Part shown: positions 1 through 5,028 of the stretch, one piece after another
How the letters are laid out: every line of letters begins with the position of its first letter
Position numbering within the stretch: the first letter of the stretch is position 1
Assembly: GCA_017475805.1 (NCBI GenBank)
Contig: JAFVEW010000002.1
Span: forward strand, 1 to 5,158
Reading direction: 5' to 3'
Length of the DNA stretch: 5,158 nt
Source: Synergistaceae bacterium
GTDB taxonomy: Bacteria > Synergistota > Synergistia > Synergistales > Aminobacteriaceae
Made by a program: the position numbers and the translations under genes
The notes under the pieces: generated by a model
Seen by the model: only the letters and a program-made list of their open reading frames with translations
Told to the model about the DNA's origin: nothing
The model's database searches: none

Positions 1-54
1 CATAATACAAGCCATAGCGAGCACTGCTACGATTATAAATACGCGCTTCTTCAT
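1..54 (-). CDS. N-terminus of a secreted protein or lipoprotein (partial)
   Basis: Only the first 18 codons lie in the window; the gene runs off the left edge. The peptide reads MKKRVFIIVAVLAMACIM, a typical export signal: a Lys-Lys-Arg start, a hydrophobic core, then Ala-Met-Ala-Cys. The Cys at residue 16 could be a lipobox cysteine (Leu at -4, Ala at -3, Ala at -1), but this is a weak lipobox, so a simple signal peptide or membrane anchor is equally possible. The ATG at 54-52 is fixed by a strong Shine-Dalgarno AAGGAGG at 70-64, nine bases upstream. The gene lies downstream of the XRE regulator on the same strand and has its own copy of the 25-bp promoter element, which suggests shared control. 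The mature product cannot be identified. Confidence 0.75.
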   Translation of the reverse strand, partial: MKKRVFIIVAVLAMACIM

Positions 55-105
55 TAATTTTTTCCTCCTTAATAAAATATAAAAATAAAAGATTAATGGG
101 TAGAT

Positions 106-130
106 ATATTATATAATCTCGCTTGGAATT
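106..130 (-). promoter_or_regulatory. Repeated 25-bp promoter/operator element, copy 1
   Basis: This stretch matches 696-720 at 24 of 25 positions, the only difference being position 125 against 715, in the same orientation. It contains the perfect palindrome ATTATATAAT (108-117), which on the minus strand provides the -10 hexamer TATAAT (113-108). About 47 bases separate its likely start of transcription from the ATG at 54. No good -35 hexamer is visible 16-18 bases upstream, so the promoter may be weak or activator-dependent. Copies in front of both minus-strand genes suggest an operator of the adjacent XRE regulator, which is inference. Confidence 0.6.
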
Positions 131-140
131 TTTTGGGTAT

Positions 141-242
141 TTAACATTTTACCTTTCTAAAAAATTCACGAAAATAATTTTCCATAATCCTGGCTGGTTC
201 TATGCTAACCATTTTTAAGATGTCTTTGCCCTCAAGCCCTAA
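141..242 (-). other. Open frame that may be the displaced C-terminus of the XRE regulator
   Basis: The roughly 185 bases between the regulator stop and the next gene hold no independent gene that I can support. One minus-strand frame stays open from 242 to a TAA at 143-141 and encodes a charged, amphipathic peptide including LEGKDILKMV and MENYFREFFRKV. Its only ATG (212-210) has no Shine-Dalgarno, so a free 23-residue gene is unlikely. The frame is -1 relative to the regulator and would follow directly if one base were added next to the regulator's TAG. It may therefore be the true end of that protein, or chance. The 3' part of the gap holds the promoter element. Confidence 0.3.
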
Positions 243-655
243 TCACTAAATTTATCGTTAAAGACTTTTACATCCTGCGTCATAAGATCGAATATTAAAA
301 ACATTTTCATAGCTTCTGAAAACTCGCTATAAAAATTTTCGTCACTCAGCAAAATATTACGTGCTGCAGAGTCATCTTGGTGATTTTTCAGATTCTCTAT
401 AGCTTTTTCAGATAAGCCAAGCTCAGCACGGACTTGATTATGCTCAGGTCTATCGCCGGTTACCAAATAATCTAATGAAACGTCAAAATATTCAGCTATT
501 TTCACTAAAGTGTCTAACTCTGGAGTAATTTTGCCTGAATAGTAAAGTGAAATACTTTGGCGCGTCAATTCTAAATGCCGTGCCAAATCTGATTGGTTTA
601 CGTTTTTCTCTTTAGATAGTCTTTTTAACATCTCGGACAGTCGAATTTCCTTCAT
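239..655 (-). CDS. XRE/Cro-family helix-turn-helix transcriptional regulator
   Basis: A 138-residue protein with a Cro/CI-type HTH domain at about residues 7-67. Helix 2 is QSDLARHL (21-28), the recognition helix lies around TRQSISLYYSG (31-41), and the domain closes with the typical VSLDYLVTGD (59-68). The remaining 70 residues start with LGLSEKAIENLK (79-90), a segment I recognise from XRE regulators of Firmicutes and relatives; its ligand or partner is unknown. The ATG at 655-653 has a modest Shine-Dalgarno, AGGTG at 667-663. The -10 of the 25-bp repeat lies about 43 bases upstream, so autoregulation is likely, and the second copy of the repeat precedes the next gene on the same strand. 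The C-terminus may be cut short by a lost base (see 141-242). It is divergent from the surface protein gene and may affect it too, but no matching element covers that promoter. It is too long and too far away to be a typical restriction-modification controller protein. Confidence 0.88.
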   Translation of the reverse strand: MKEIRLSEMLKRLSKEKNVNQSDLARHLELTRQSISLYYSGKITPELDTLVKIAEYFDVSLDYLVTGDRPEHNQVRAELGLSEKAIENLKNHQDDSAARNILLSDENFYSEFSEAMKMFLIFDLMTQDVKVFNDKFSD

Positions 656-695
656 CGTTTAACACCTATAAGCATAAAAATTTATACTGATAATC

Positions 696-720
696 ATATT
701 ATATAATCTCGCTTAGAATT
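696..720 (-). promoter_or_regulatory. Repeated 25-bp promoter/operator element, copy 2 (XRE gene promoter)
   Basis: Second copy of the element at 106-130. On the minus strand it carries TATAAT at 703-698 inside the palindrome ATTATATAAT (698-707), with TTTCTC as a poor -35 candidate 17 bases upstream. Transcription would begin about 36 bases before the regulator ATG. The conserved part extends beyond the -10 into AAGCGAG (717-711 on the minus strand), more than a promoter needs, which points to a protein-binding site, most simply for autoregulation by the XRE protein. Confidence 0.6.
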
Positions 721-769
721 GAGAAAATTTTTGCCAGCTTCTATCAAATACGATGCGGTTGTCTTCTTA

Positions 770-778
770 TGCTATAAT
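770..778 (+). promoter_or_regulatory. Extended -10 promoter of the surface protein gene
   Basis: TGCTATAAT gives a perfect -10 hexamer (773-778) with the TG of an extended -10, which explains the absence of a convincing -35 at the right distance. Transcription would start near 785, leaving a leader of about 38 bases before the TTG start. The rest of the divergent intergenic region (656-822) holds the regulator's own promoter element and nothing else I can identify. Confidence 0.55.
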
Positions 779-806
779 CGCGGAAATTTCTTAGATTTTA
801 TGAATA

Positions 807-814
807 AAAGGGAG
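807..814 (+). promoter_or_regulatory. Ribosome binding site selecting the TTG start
   Basis: AAAGGGAG lies eight bases before the TTG at 823-825 and sets it as the start; the encoded protein then begins directly with a complete signal peptide, supporting the choice. Confidence 0.7.
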
Positions 815-822
815 TCTTTTCA

Positions 823-2253
823 TTGCTTAAATCGAAATCTTTAGCTCTATTTATAATTTGCTTAGTAACTTTTAACGCTGCTGCAGCTTTGGCTGAAACA
901 ACTTACACAGCTACAGGAGCCGGAGAACACGCTATAGAACTTACAAACGGCACTAAGACTTATTCAAATCCTACAGTTACGAAAACAGGTGATGTCTCTG
1001 GACAAAATGATGATTACGATTGGAAAGGCACTAACGCTGCTGTCTTAGCTTCCGGCGGTGCTGTATTGACAATCAACGGCGGCAGCATTACATCAAACGC
1101 AAGCTACGGGAACGCTGTTTTTTCGTACGGCGGCAATAACAGCAACACGAATAATAATAACGGCGATGGAACTACGATTAATATCTCAGACGCCACAATA
1201 ATTACAACAAAAAATAATTCCGGCGGCATCATGACGACAGGCGGCGGGATTATGAACGCTTCAAACTTGACGATAACAACAAGCGGCGGCTCATCGGCTG
1301 CTATCCGTTCTGACAGCGGCGGCGGCACTGTAACCGTTACAGGAGGAACTTATACGGCGGGCGGTCAAGGCTCTCCGGCGATTTATTCGACAGCTGATAT
1401 TACGGTATCGAACGCGACATTAAACTCCGGCGTTGCTCAGGGCGTTGTAATTGAGGGCGGTAACTCCGTAACACTTAAGAGTAGCGATGTTAAAGCCAAT
1501 CACACGAAGAAAAACGGCCAAGACTCAACTTATCAAGCTATATTAATTTATAAATCAATGTCAAAAGACGCTTCGAGCGGCAAATCTTCTTTCAAGATGA
1601 CCGGCGGCAGCATAACTAACGCTCAAGGCGATATTTTCTGCATTACGAACACGTCTTGCAATATAGATTTAGAAAACGTAACCATAGCGAACAATGACTC
1701 ATCAGGAAATTTCTTGAGGGCAGAAGGTCAAAGCTGGGGAAATTCAGGTTCCAACGGCGGAACAGTAACACTCACTGCTGCTAATCAAGATATTGCGGGA
1801 AATATTCTTGTCGACAGCTCTTCGTCAGTTACGATGACTCTAAAAGAAGGCTCGACATTCAAAGGCGCGGTTAATCCAGATTCTTCAAATTCTGTTCAAA
1901 CAAGCGCAGCTGCAGGAGATGTAGATATAGCTATCGAAAAAGGCGCGAAACTAACTCTAACAGAAAATTCTTACGTCTCTTCATTGACCACTGCCTACAC
2001 TAACGATATTGATTACGGTAATTATTCTATCAACGTCAGCGGCAAAAGTTATAACAACTCCAATCCTTTAGAAGGAACGCTCGGCGAAAAAGACGACAGC
2101 TTTGACGATGATGACGACAATGACAATGATAATGAGAACGGGGACGATAATAACGGAAATGTAAAAACATCCAGCAGCAGCGGCGGCTGTAACATAGGCT
2201 ATATGAATTTAGCTGTATTAGCTTGCGCGGCTTTTTTCTCAAAAAAGAAATAA
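823..2253 (+). CDS. Secreted beta-helix surface protein with Synergist-type CTERM sorting signal
   Basis: A 476-residue exported protein. Residues 1-24 form a signal peptide (Lys near the start, hydrophobic core, Ala-rich end LALFIICLVTFNAAAALA, cleavage likely before Glu-Thr-Thr). Residues from about 35 to 415 are Gly/Ser/Thr/Asn-rich strand-turn repeats (for example LTINGGSIT, FKMTGGSITN, VTVTGGTYT) as expected of a right-handed parallel beta-helix of the pectate-lyase/adhesin type; a segment LTLTENSYVSSLT begins at 377. Residues 424-446 are an Asp/Asn linker. The C-terminus has Ser450-453, Gly-Gly-Cys456, a hydrophobic segment and Lys-Lys-Lys, fitting the Synerg-CTERM signal, presumably for processing and cell-envelope anchoring by an unidentified sorting enzyme. 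No enzymatic residues are evident, so adhesion or surface display is the likely role (inference). The start is TTG with a good ribosome binding site. It may be the first gene of a transcript reading into the methyltransferase 31 bases downstream, since no terminator is visible between them. Confidence 0.85.
   Translation: MLKSKSLALFIICLVTFNAAAALAETTYTATGAGEHAIELTNGTKTYSNPTVTKTGDVSGQNDDYDWKGTNAAVLASGGAVLTINGGSITSNASYGNAVFSYGGNNSNTNNNNGDGTTINISDATIITTKNNSGGIMTTGGGIMNASNLTITTSGGSSAAIRSDSGGGTVTVTGGTYTAGGQGSPAIYSTADITVSNATLNSGVAQGVVIEGGNSVTLKSSDVKANHTKKNGQDSTYQAILIYKSMSKDASSGKSSFKMTGGSITNAQGDIFCITNTSCNIDLENVTIANNDSSGNFLRAEGQSWGNSGSNGGTVTLTAANQDIAGNILVDSSSSVTMTLKEGSTFKGAVNPDSSNSVQTSAAAGDVDIAIEKGAKLTLTENSYVSSLTTAYTNDIDYGNYSINVSGKSYNNSNPLEGTLGEKDDSFDDDDDNDNDNENGDDNNGNVKTSSSSGGCNIGYMNLAVLACAAFFSKKK
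2170..2250 (+). other. C-terminal sorting signal (Synerg-CTERM-like) of the surface protein
   Basis: Codes for residues 450-476: four serines, Gly-Gly-Cys-Asn, about 16 mainly hydrophobic residues, and a Ser-Lys-Lys-Lys tail. The order (Ser/Gly spacer, single Cys, membrane segment, basic end) is that of Cys-containing CTERM signals, and the version with a Ser-rich run before Gly-Gly-Cys is the one I associate with Synergistota. The long acidic linker just before it (2092-2160) is the expected spacer between folded domain and anchor. Confidence 0.7.
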
Positions 2254-2284
2254 ATAAAAAATCTTTTCAAAGGACTTGTAGAAT

Positions 2285-3246
2285 TTGCGGAATAAAACGA
2301 TAAATACTTCGATTGAAGACGGTGGAAAATACATTTCTCGATGTCTTACACTCGCAGAACATGTTGATGATATAAAAAAATAATCGATACTACCGTTAAC
2401 GGGGATTCATTTTCTGTTTTATCTTTGCTGCCTCGTGAAAGTGTTGATTTAATAATCGCTGATCCTCCGTATAATTTAAAAAAATCGTTTAACGGTAATG
2501 TTTTTGTAAAAAAAAGTTCTGAAAATTACGAAGCGTATACTCGTTCTTGGCTTTTGTTAGCGAGTCAGATTTTAAAATCGTCTGGCTCAATTTATGTCTG
2601 CTGCGATTGGGAAACGAGTTTAATTATAGGACGCGTTGCAGGAGAATTTTTTAAAATTCAAAATCGAATAACATGGCAACGTGAGAAAGGACGAGGAGCA
2701 AAATCAAATTGGAAAAACGGAATGGAAGATATTTGGTTCGCAACAAAGAGCGACTCTTATACGTTTAACCTTGAAGCTGTGAAAATTCGCAGAAAAGTTG
2801 TTGCGCCTTACCGCGTTGACGGCAAACCTAAAGACTGGAACGAAACTTATTCAGGCAATTATCGGGATACTTGCCCGTCAAATTTTTGGGACGACATCAC
2901 AATACCGTTTTGGTCAATGCCGGAAAACACAGCACACCCGACTCAAAAGCCTGAAAAATTAATTGCGAAAATTATTTTGGCGAGTTCAAAACAGGGTGAT
3001 ATAGTTTTGGATCCGTTTTTAGGCTCGGGAACAACAAGCGTAGTCGCTAAAAAACTCGGTCGTCATTACATTGGGATCGAATCTGAAAAACAATACTGTG
3101 TATGGGCTGAACAACGACTCGAAATGGCTGAAACAGAAAAAAAAATTCAAGGTTATACTGACGGCGTATTTTGGGAAAGAAATACTTTATCCGCGCAATC
3201 GTCATTTAATGAAATTGACAAAGATAAAAAACAACTGGCCTTTTGA
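2285..3246 (+). CDS. Beta-class Type II DNA (adenine) methyltransferase, frame-split at an A7 run
   Basis: S-adenosylmethionine-dependent DNA methyltransferase. In the restored numbering (about 320 residues) the catalytic motif IV DPPY is at 60-63, the HPTQKP segment at 218-223 and the SAM-binding motif I DPFLGSGTT at 243-251. The order catalytic then SAM-binding defines the beta class, and DPPY in that class usually means N6-adenine methylation. The tail ends in GVFWERNT, a segment I associate with related methyltransferases; the target sequence cannot be read from this. The start is TTG 2285 with AAAGGA at 2269-2274. After 32 codons the frame hits TAA at 2381-2383 immediately behind A7 (2374-2380); a -1 shift there continues into NGDSFSVLSLL and the catalytic motif. 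Starting only at TTG 2425 would remove a conserved N-terminal strand. The gene is followed 17 bases later by the endonuclease, forming one operon. Whether active protein is made depends on the frame problem. Confidence 0.85.
2374..2383 (+). other. A AAA AAA slippery run plus TAA stop: -1 frame change in the methyltransferase
   Basis: Codons read ATA AAA AAA TAA, so the seven adenines form the heptamer A AAA AAA in the exact phase used by -1 frameshift sites, with the stop as the next codon. Rereading one A gives ...Ile-Lys-Lys-Ile-Ile-Asp-Thr-Thr-Val-Asn-Gly-Asp, joining the methyltransferase frame. One missing A in a former A8 run would look identical. No Shine-Dalgarno-like stimulator is visible just upstream; a small palindrome follows at 2393-2402. 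Confidence 0.7.
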
Positions 3247-3250
3247 ATTT

Positions 3251-3255
3251 AGGAG
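3251..3255 (+). promoter_or_regulatory. Ribosome binding site selecting the endonuclease ATG
   Basis: AGGAG sits eight bases before ATG 3264-3266. The alternative in-frame TTG at 3243, which overlaps the methyltransferase stop as TTGA, lies upstream of this site and has no ribosome binding site of its own, so ATG 3264 is preferred. Confidence 0.7.
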
Positions 3256-3263
3256 CATTGCAA

Positions 3264-4420
3264 ATGTATAACAGCGAAAAGATTAAAAGTCTTGTATCAT
3301 TTGTAACAAGATATGACGGTATAGCTGATAAAAAATTATTAGCTGAAAAAGTTCAAGCTCGTTTTGAAATGACAAAAGATCGAAGTGTTTTTTACTGTGA
3401 TTTTTTCGCAGTTAGATTTTGTAGGGCAAGTAGTCAGTTTTTCAGTAATACTGTTTTATCTCTTTCGGCTTTGCAAAAATATGATAAAAAGCCATTTATC
3501 GTTTCCGTAGTAACACCCGATAAGAATTATCTGATGTTGCAAACTCTACTTTTTTGAGAAAAATCAGCCATTCTTCACAAGAGTTACGCGTGAATAATAT
3601 CAAGGGCAGTTTCAACGGTTCCGACATAATGCGTGAGTTTGAAGGCGTAAGCAACAATCCTCAAAATTTTGAATATCTTTTTTCATTACACGAAAATTTT
3701 ACTTTTCTTGAAAATTTAGAGAGACTTGTAGAAGCCACGAATAATATTCGCCCTACAGGGGAAAAATTTTTGCCTGACAGAAATCAAATTTCTTGCATTA
3801 TGAATTCCGTTGAACGTGCAAAAAATTTTTTAGTTTCAAATGAATATTGCATTTTGAACAAGGACTTAAATGAACGAGTAGCAGCCGTATCTTCTGAAAT
3901 AGCCGTAGCGGCTTTTATTGACAACGTTAATTTGCGCGGGCGGATAATAGAATACTTGATTACTTCAGCCGATGATTTACGTAGCGTTCTGATAGATGCT
4001 CTTCATAGAAACGTCCCGTTGCCTGAAATATATACGTCAGATAATCTTGGCGACTATGAACGTAATTTTGAAAATTTTGATACAGAGACTGATATAAAAA
4101 CAAAAATTCTATTTTTATCCAGCAACCCTAAAGGCTATAACATTGATAAACTGCTTGAATTTCTTGCGACAGAAAAAAGTGTCTATTTAATATATATCAT
4201 AGCTATAGACGAACATAAGAAAATTTCGACGCGATTGTGTTCAATGTACAACAGGCAACTTTTAGAAGGCACAAGGACGTTAAAGCACTGGGCAGGGAGA
4301 AACTCGAGAGGCGTAACCCAATATGACGGAGTTGCACTTGAAAATATAGTTTTTGATTTTGACGAAAAAATAAACACTTCTGAATCTGAAAAATTTATAA
4401 AAAGTCTCATAGAATTATGA
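3264..4420 (+). CDS. Putative Type II restriction endonuclease, frame-split at a T6 run
   Basis: Joined across a -1 shift at 3550-3555, this encodes about 385 residues (97 + 288). It lies 17 bases behind a Type II methyltransferase on the same strand, the usual place for the cognate endonuclease. The C-terminal half carries a plausible PD-(D/E)XK core: Glu230 in RGRIIEYLI, then FDTETDIKTK with Asp277-Ile-Lys279, followed by alternating hydrophobic strands (ILFLSSNP, YLIYIIAID), as in endonucleases whose second acidic position is D-x-K. The segment HWAGRNSRGVTQYDG (from residue 342) looks conserved but I cannot assign it. I cannot name the family or recognition site. The N-terminal part contains FCRASSQFFSNTVLSLSALQKYD; the sentence across the junction (NYLMLQTLLF then LRKISHSSQELR) reads as one continuous fold. 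The downstream part could begin on its own at TTG 3554, overlapping the TGA, but has no ribosome binding site. As sequenced, intact enzyme needs slippage or the gene is broken. Confidence 0.7.
3550..3557 (+). other. T6 run and TGA: -1 frame change in the endonuclease gene
   Basis: The upstream frame reads CTT TTT TGA (3549-3557). Reading with one additional T gives CTT TTT TTG AGA and enters the 288-codon downstream frame. The P-site codon CTT cannot re-pair after a -1 slip (it would face ACT), so this is a poor ribosomal slippery site; RNA polymerase slippage, a lost base or a real mutation are better explanations. Confidence 0.65.
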
Positions 4421-4444
4421 TATTATCAAAAACTAAAATTTTTT

Positions 4445-4450
4445 AAGGAG
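4445..4450 (+). promoter_or_regulatory. Ribosome binding site pointing to an ATT start for the QueT gene
   Basis: AAGGAG is the only strong Shine-Dalgarno in the 40 bases after the endonuclease stop. It lies ten bases before ATT 4461, while the first in-frame TTG (4521) is 70 bases away. There is no ATG or GTG in that frame between the upstream stop (4434-4436) and 4521. Confidence 0.6.
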
Positions 4451-4460
4451 AGAAATCAAC

Positions 4461-4931
4461 ATTAATACTTATATCAAAAACATTGCTCGCGGTGCTTTAA
4501 TCGCTGCTTTATATGCCGCGTTGACTGTATCGCTTGCACCGATATCATACGGTCCTGTTCAGTTTAGAGTCTCTGAAGCTCTAACGCTGCTTCCTTTTTA
4601 CTTTCCTGAGGCTATACCTGGCTTGACCATTGGCTGTGTCTTTGCAAATTTCTTCGGCGGCTTCGGCTTGACGGATATGTTCTTCGGCTCGCTTGCGACT
4701 TTGCTCGCGGCATTTTTGACTGCAAAATCAAAAAATATTTTTGCTGCGGCGTTTTGGCCTGTCGCTTTTAATGCTGTAATAATCGGCACTATGCTTCACG
4801 TTTTAATCGAAGTTCCTTTAATCGCTACGGGACTTTATGTCGGTCTCGGCGAAGCTGGAGCGTGTTATGTCGTGGGCGTGCCACTAATGAAAATCTTAGA
4901 AAAACGAAATATCCTCGTTAAATCTGCCTAA
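4461..4931 (+). CDS. queT: QueT-family queuosine-precursor ECF transporter substrate-binding subunit
   Basis: A 156-residue membrane protein of the QueT family (PF06177). It acts in the cytoplasmic membrane as the S component of an ECF transporter, binding a queuosine precursor such as preQ0/preQ1 for uptake with the shared ATPase/EcfT module, which is not in this window. Family hallmarks are ALIAALYAALT (12-22), LAPISYGPVQFRVSEALTLL (25-44), IPGLTIGC followed by ANFFGGFG (to residue 69), FGSLATLLAA (75-84) and GLGEAGACYVVGVPLMKIL near the end. Several hydrophobic segments span the length, typical for a small S component. The N-terminal helix before residue 21 is part of the family, so translation very probably begins upstream of TTG 4521, at ATT 4461. 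It begins 40 bases after the endonuclease stop and may be read from its own weak promoter or by read-through. It ends just before an intrinsic terminator. Identification is confident; the exact start is less so. Confidence 0.9.
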   Translation: MNTYIKNIARGALIAALYAALTVSLAPISYGPVQFRVSEALTLLPFYFPEAIPGLTIGCVFANFFGGFGLTDMFFGSLATLLAAFLTAKSKNIFAAAFWPVAFNAVIIGTMLHVLIEVPLIATGLYVGLGEAGACYVVGVPLMKILEKRNILVKSA

Positions 4932-4947
4932 AATCTTAAAAATATTT

Positions 4948-4980
4948 CGTCTCCTGCTCAACGGCAGGGGATTTTATTTT
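4948..4980 (+). terminator. Rho-independent terminator after queT
   Basis: A GC-rich hairpin with arms CTCCTGC (4951-4957) and GCAGGGG (4964-4970), one G-T pair and a six-base loop, is followed by ATTTTATTTT. It lies 20 bases after the queT stop and is the only good intrinsic terminator in the window, so it probably ends the transcript covering queT and possibly the restriction-modification genes. Confidence 0.88.
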
Positions 4981-4993
4981 ATGGCTAAAACAC

Positions 4994-5013
4994 TTTATTA
5001 TTGATATAATAAA
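4994..5013 (+). promoter_or_regulatory. Inverted repeat containing an extended -10 promoter before the transposase
   Basis: TTTATTAT (4994-5001) and ATAATAAA (5006-5013) are perfect 8-base inverted arms around TGAT. Overlapping them is TGATATAAT (5002-5010), an extended -10. Outer arms ATGGCT (4981-4986) and AGCCAT (5022-5027) enclose the structure. This could be the end region of the insertion sequence with its promoter; the true terminal inverted repeat cannot be defined without the other end. Confidence 0.4.
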
Positions 5014-5028
5014 AAATTATGAGCCATG

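Noticed and set aside
239..655. XRE protein as the controller (C) protein of the restriction-modification system
   Set aside because: It is longer than usual C proteins, transcribed away from the system, and separated from it by the surface protein gene; no copy of its putative operator lies before the methyltransferase.
1104..1328. Minus-strand open frame opposite the surface protein gene
   Set aside because: Pro/Val/Leu-rich antisense shadow of Gly/Ser-rich codons, with no ribosome binding site or recognisable domain.
2036..2242. Minus-strand open frame over the acidic linker
   Set aside because: Its His/Arg/Cys-rich product is the antisense reading of GAY and AAY codons; composition is not protein-like.
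2231..2267. Inverted repeats CTTTTTT/AAAAAAG and AAAAGA/TCTTTT as a terminator after the surface protein gene
   Set aside because: The arms contain almost no G-C pairs and partly lie in coding sequence; too weak for an intrinsic terminator.
2425..2427. TTG as the methyltransferase start
   Set aside because: No Shine-Dalgarno, and it would remove the NGDSFSVLSLL segment that precedes the catalytic motif in this family.
3071..3271. Plus-strand open frame within the methyltransferase 3' end
   Set aside because: Overlaps the conserved SAM-motif frame in another phase and shows no domain.
3554..3556. TTG as the start of an independent 288-residue gene
   Set aside because: Possible through TTGA stop-start coupling, but there is no ribosome binding site and the peptide continues naturally from the upstream frame; kept only as an alternative.
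4183..4410. Minus-strand open frame opposite the endonuclease
   Set aside because: Antisense shadow with no ribosome binding site and no recognisable features.
4421..4460. preQ1 riboswitch before queT
   Set aside because: Only 40 AT-rich bases are available and I see no C-rich stem-loop or A-rich tail pattern of a preQ1 aptamer.
4598..4789. Minus-strand open frame opposite queT
   Set aside because: Ala/Lys/Pro-rich antisense shadow of a clearly identified membrane protein gene.
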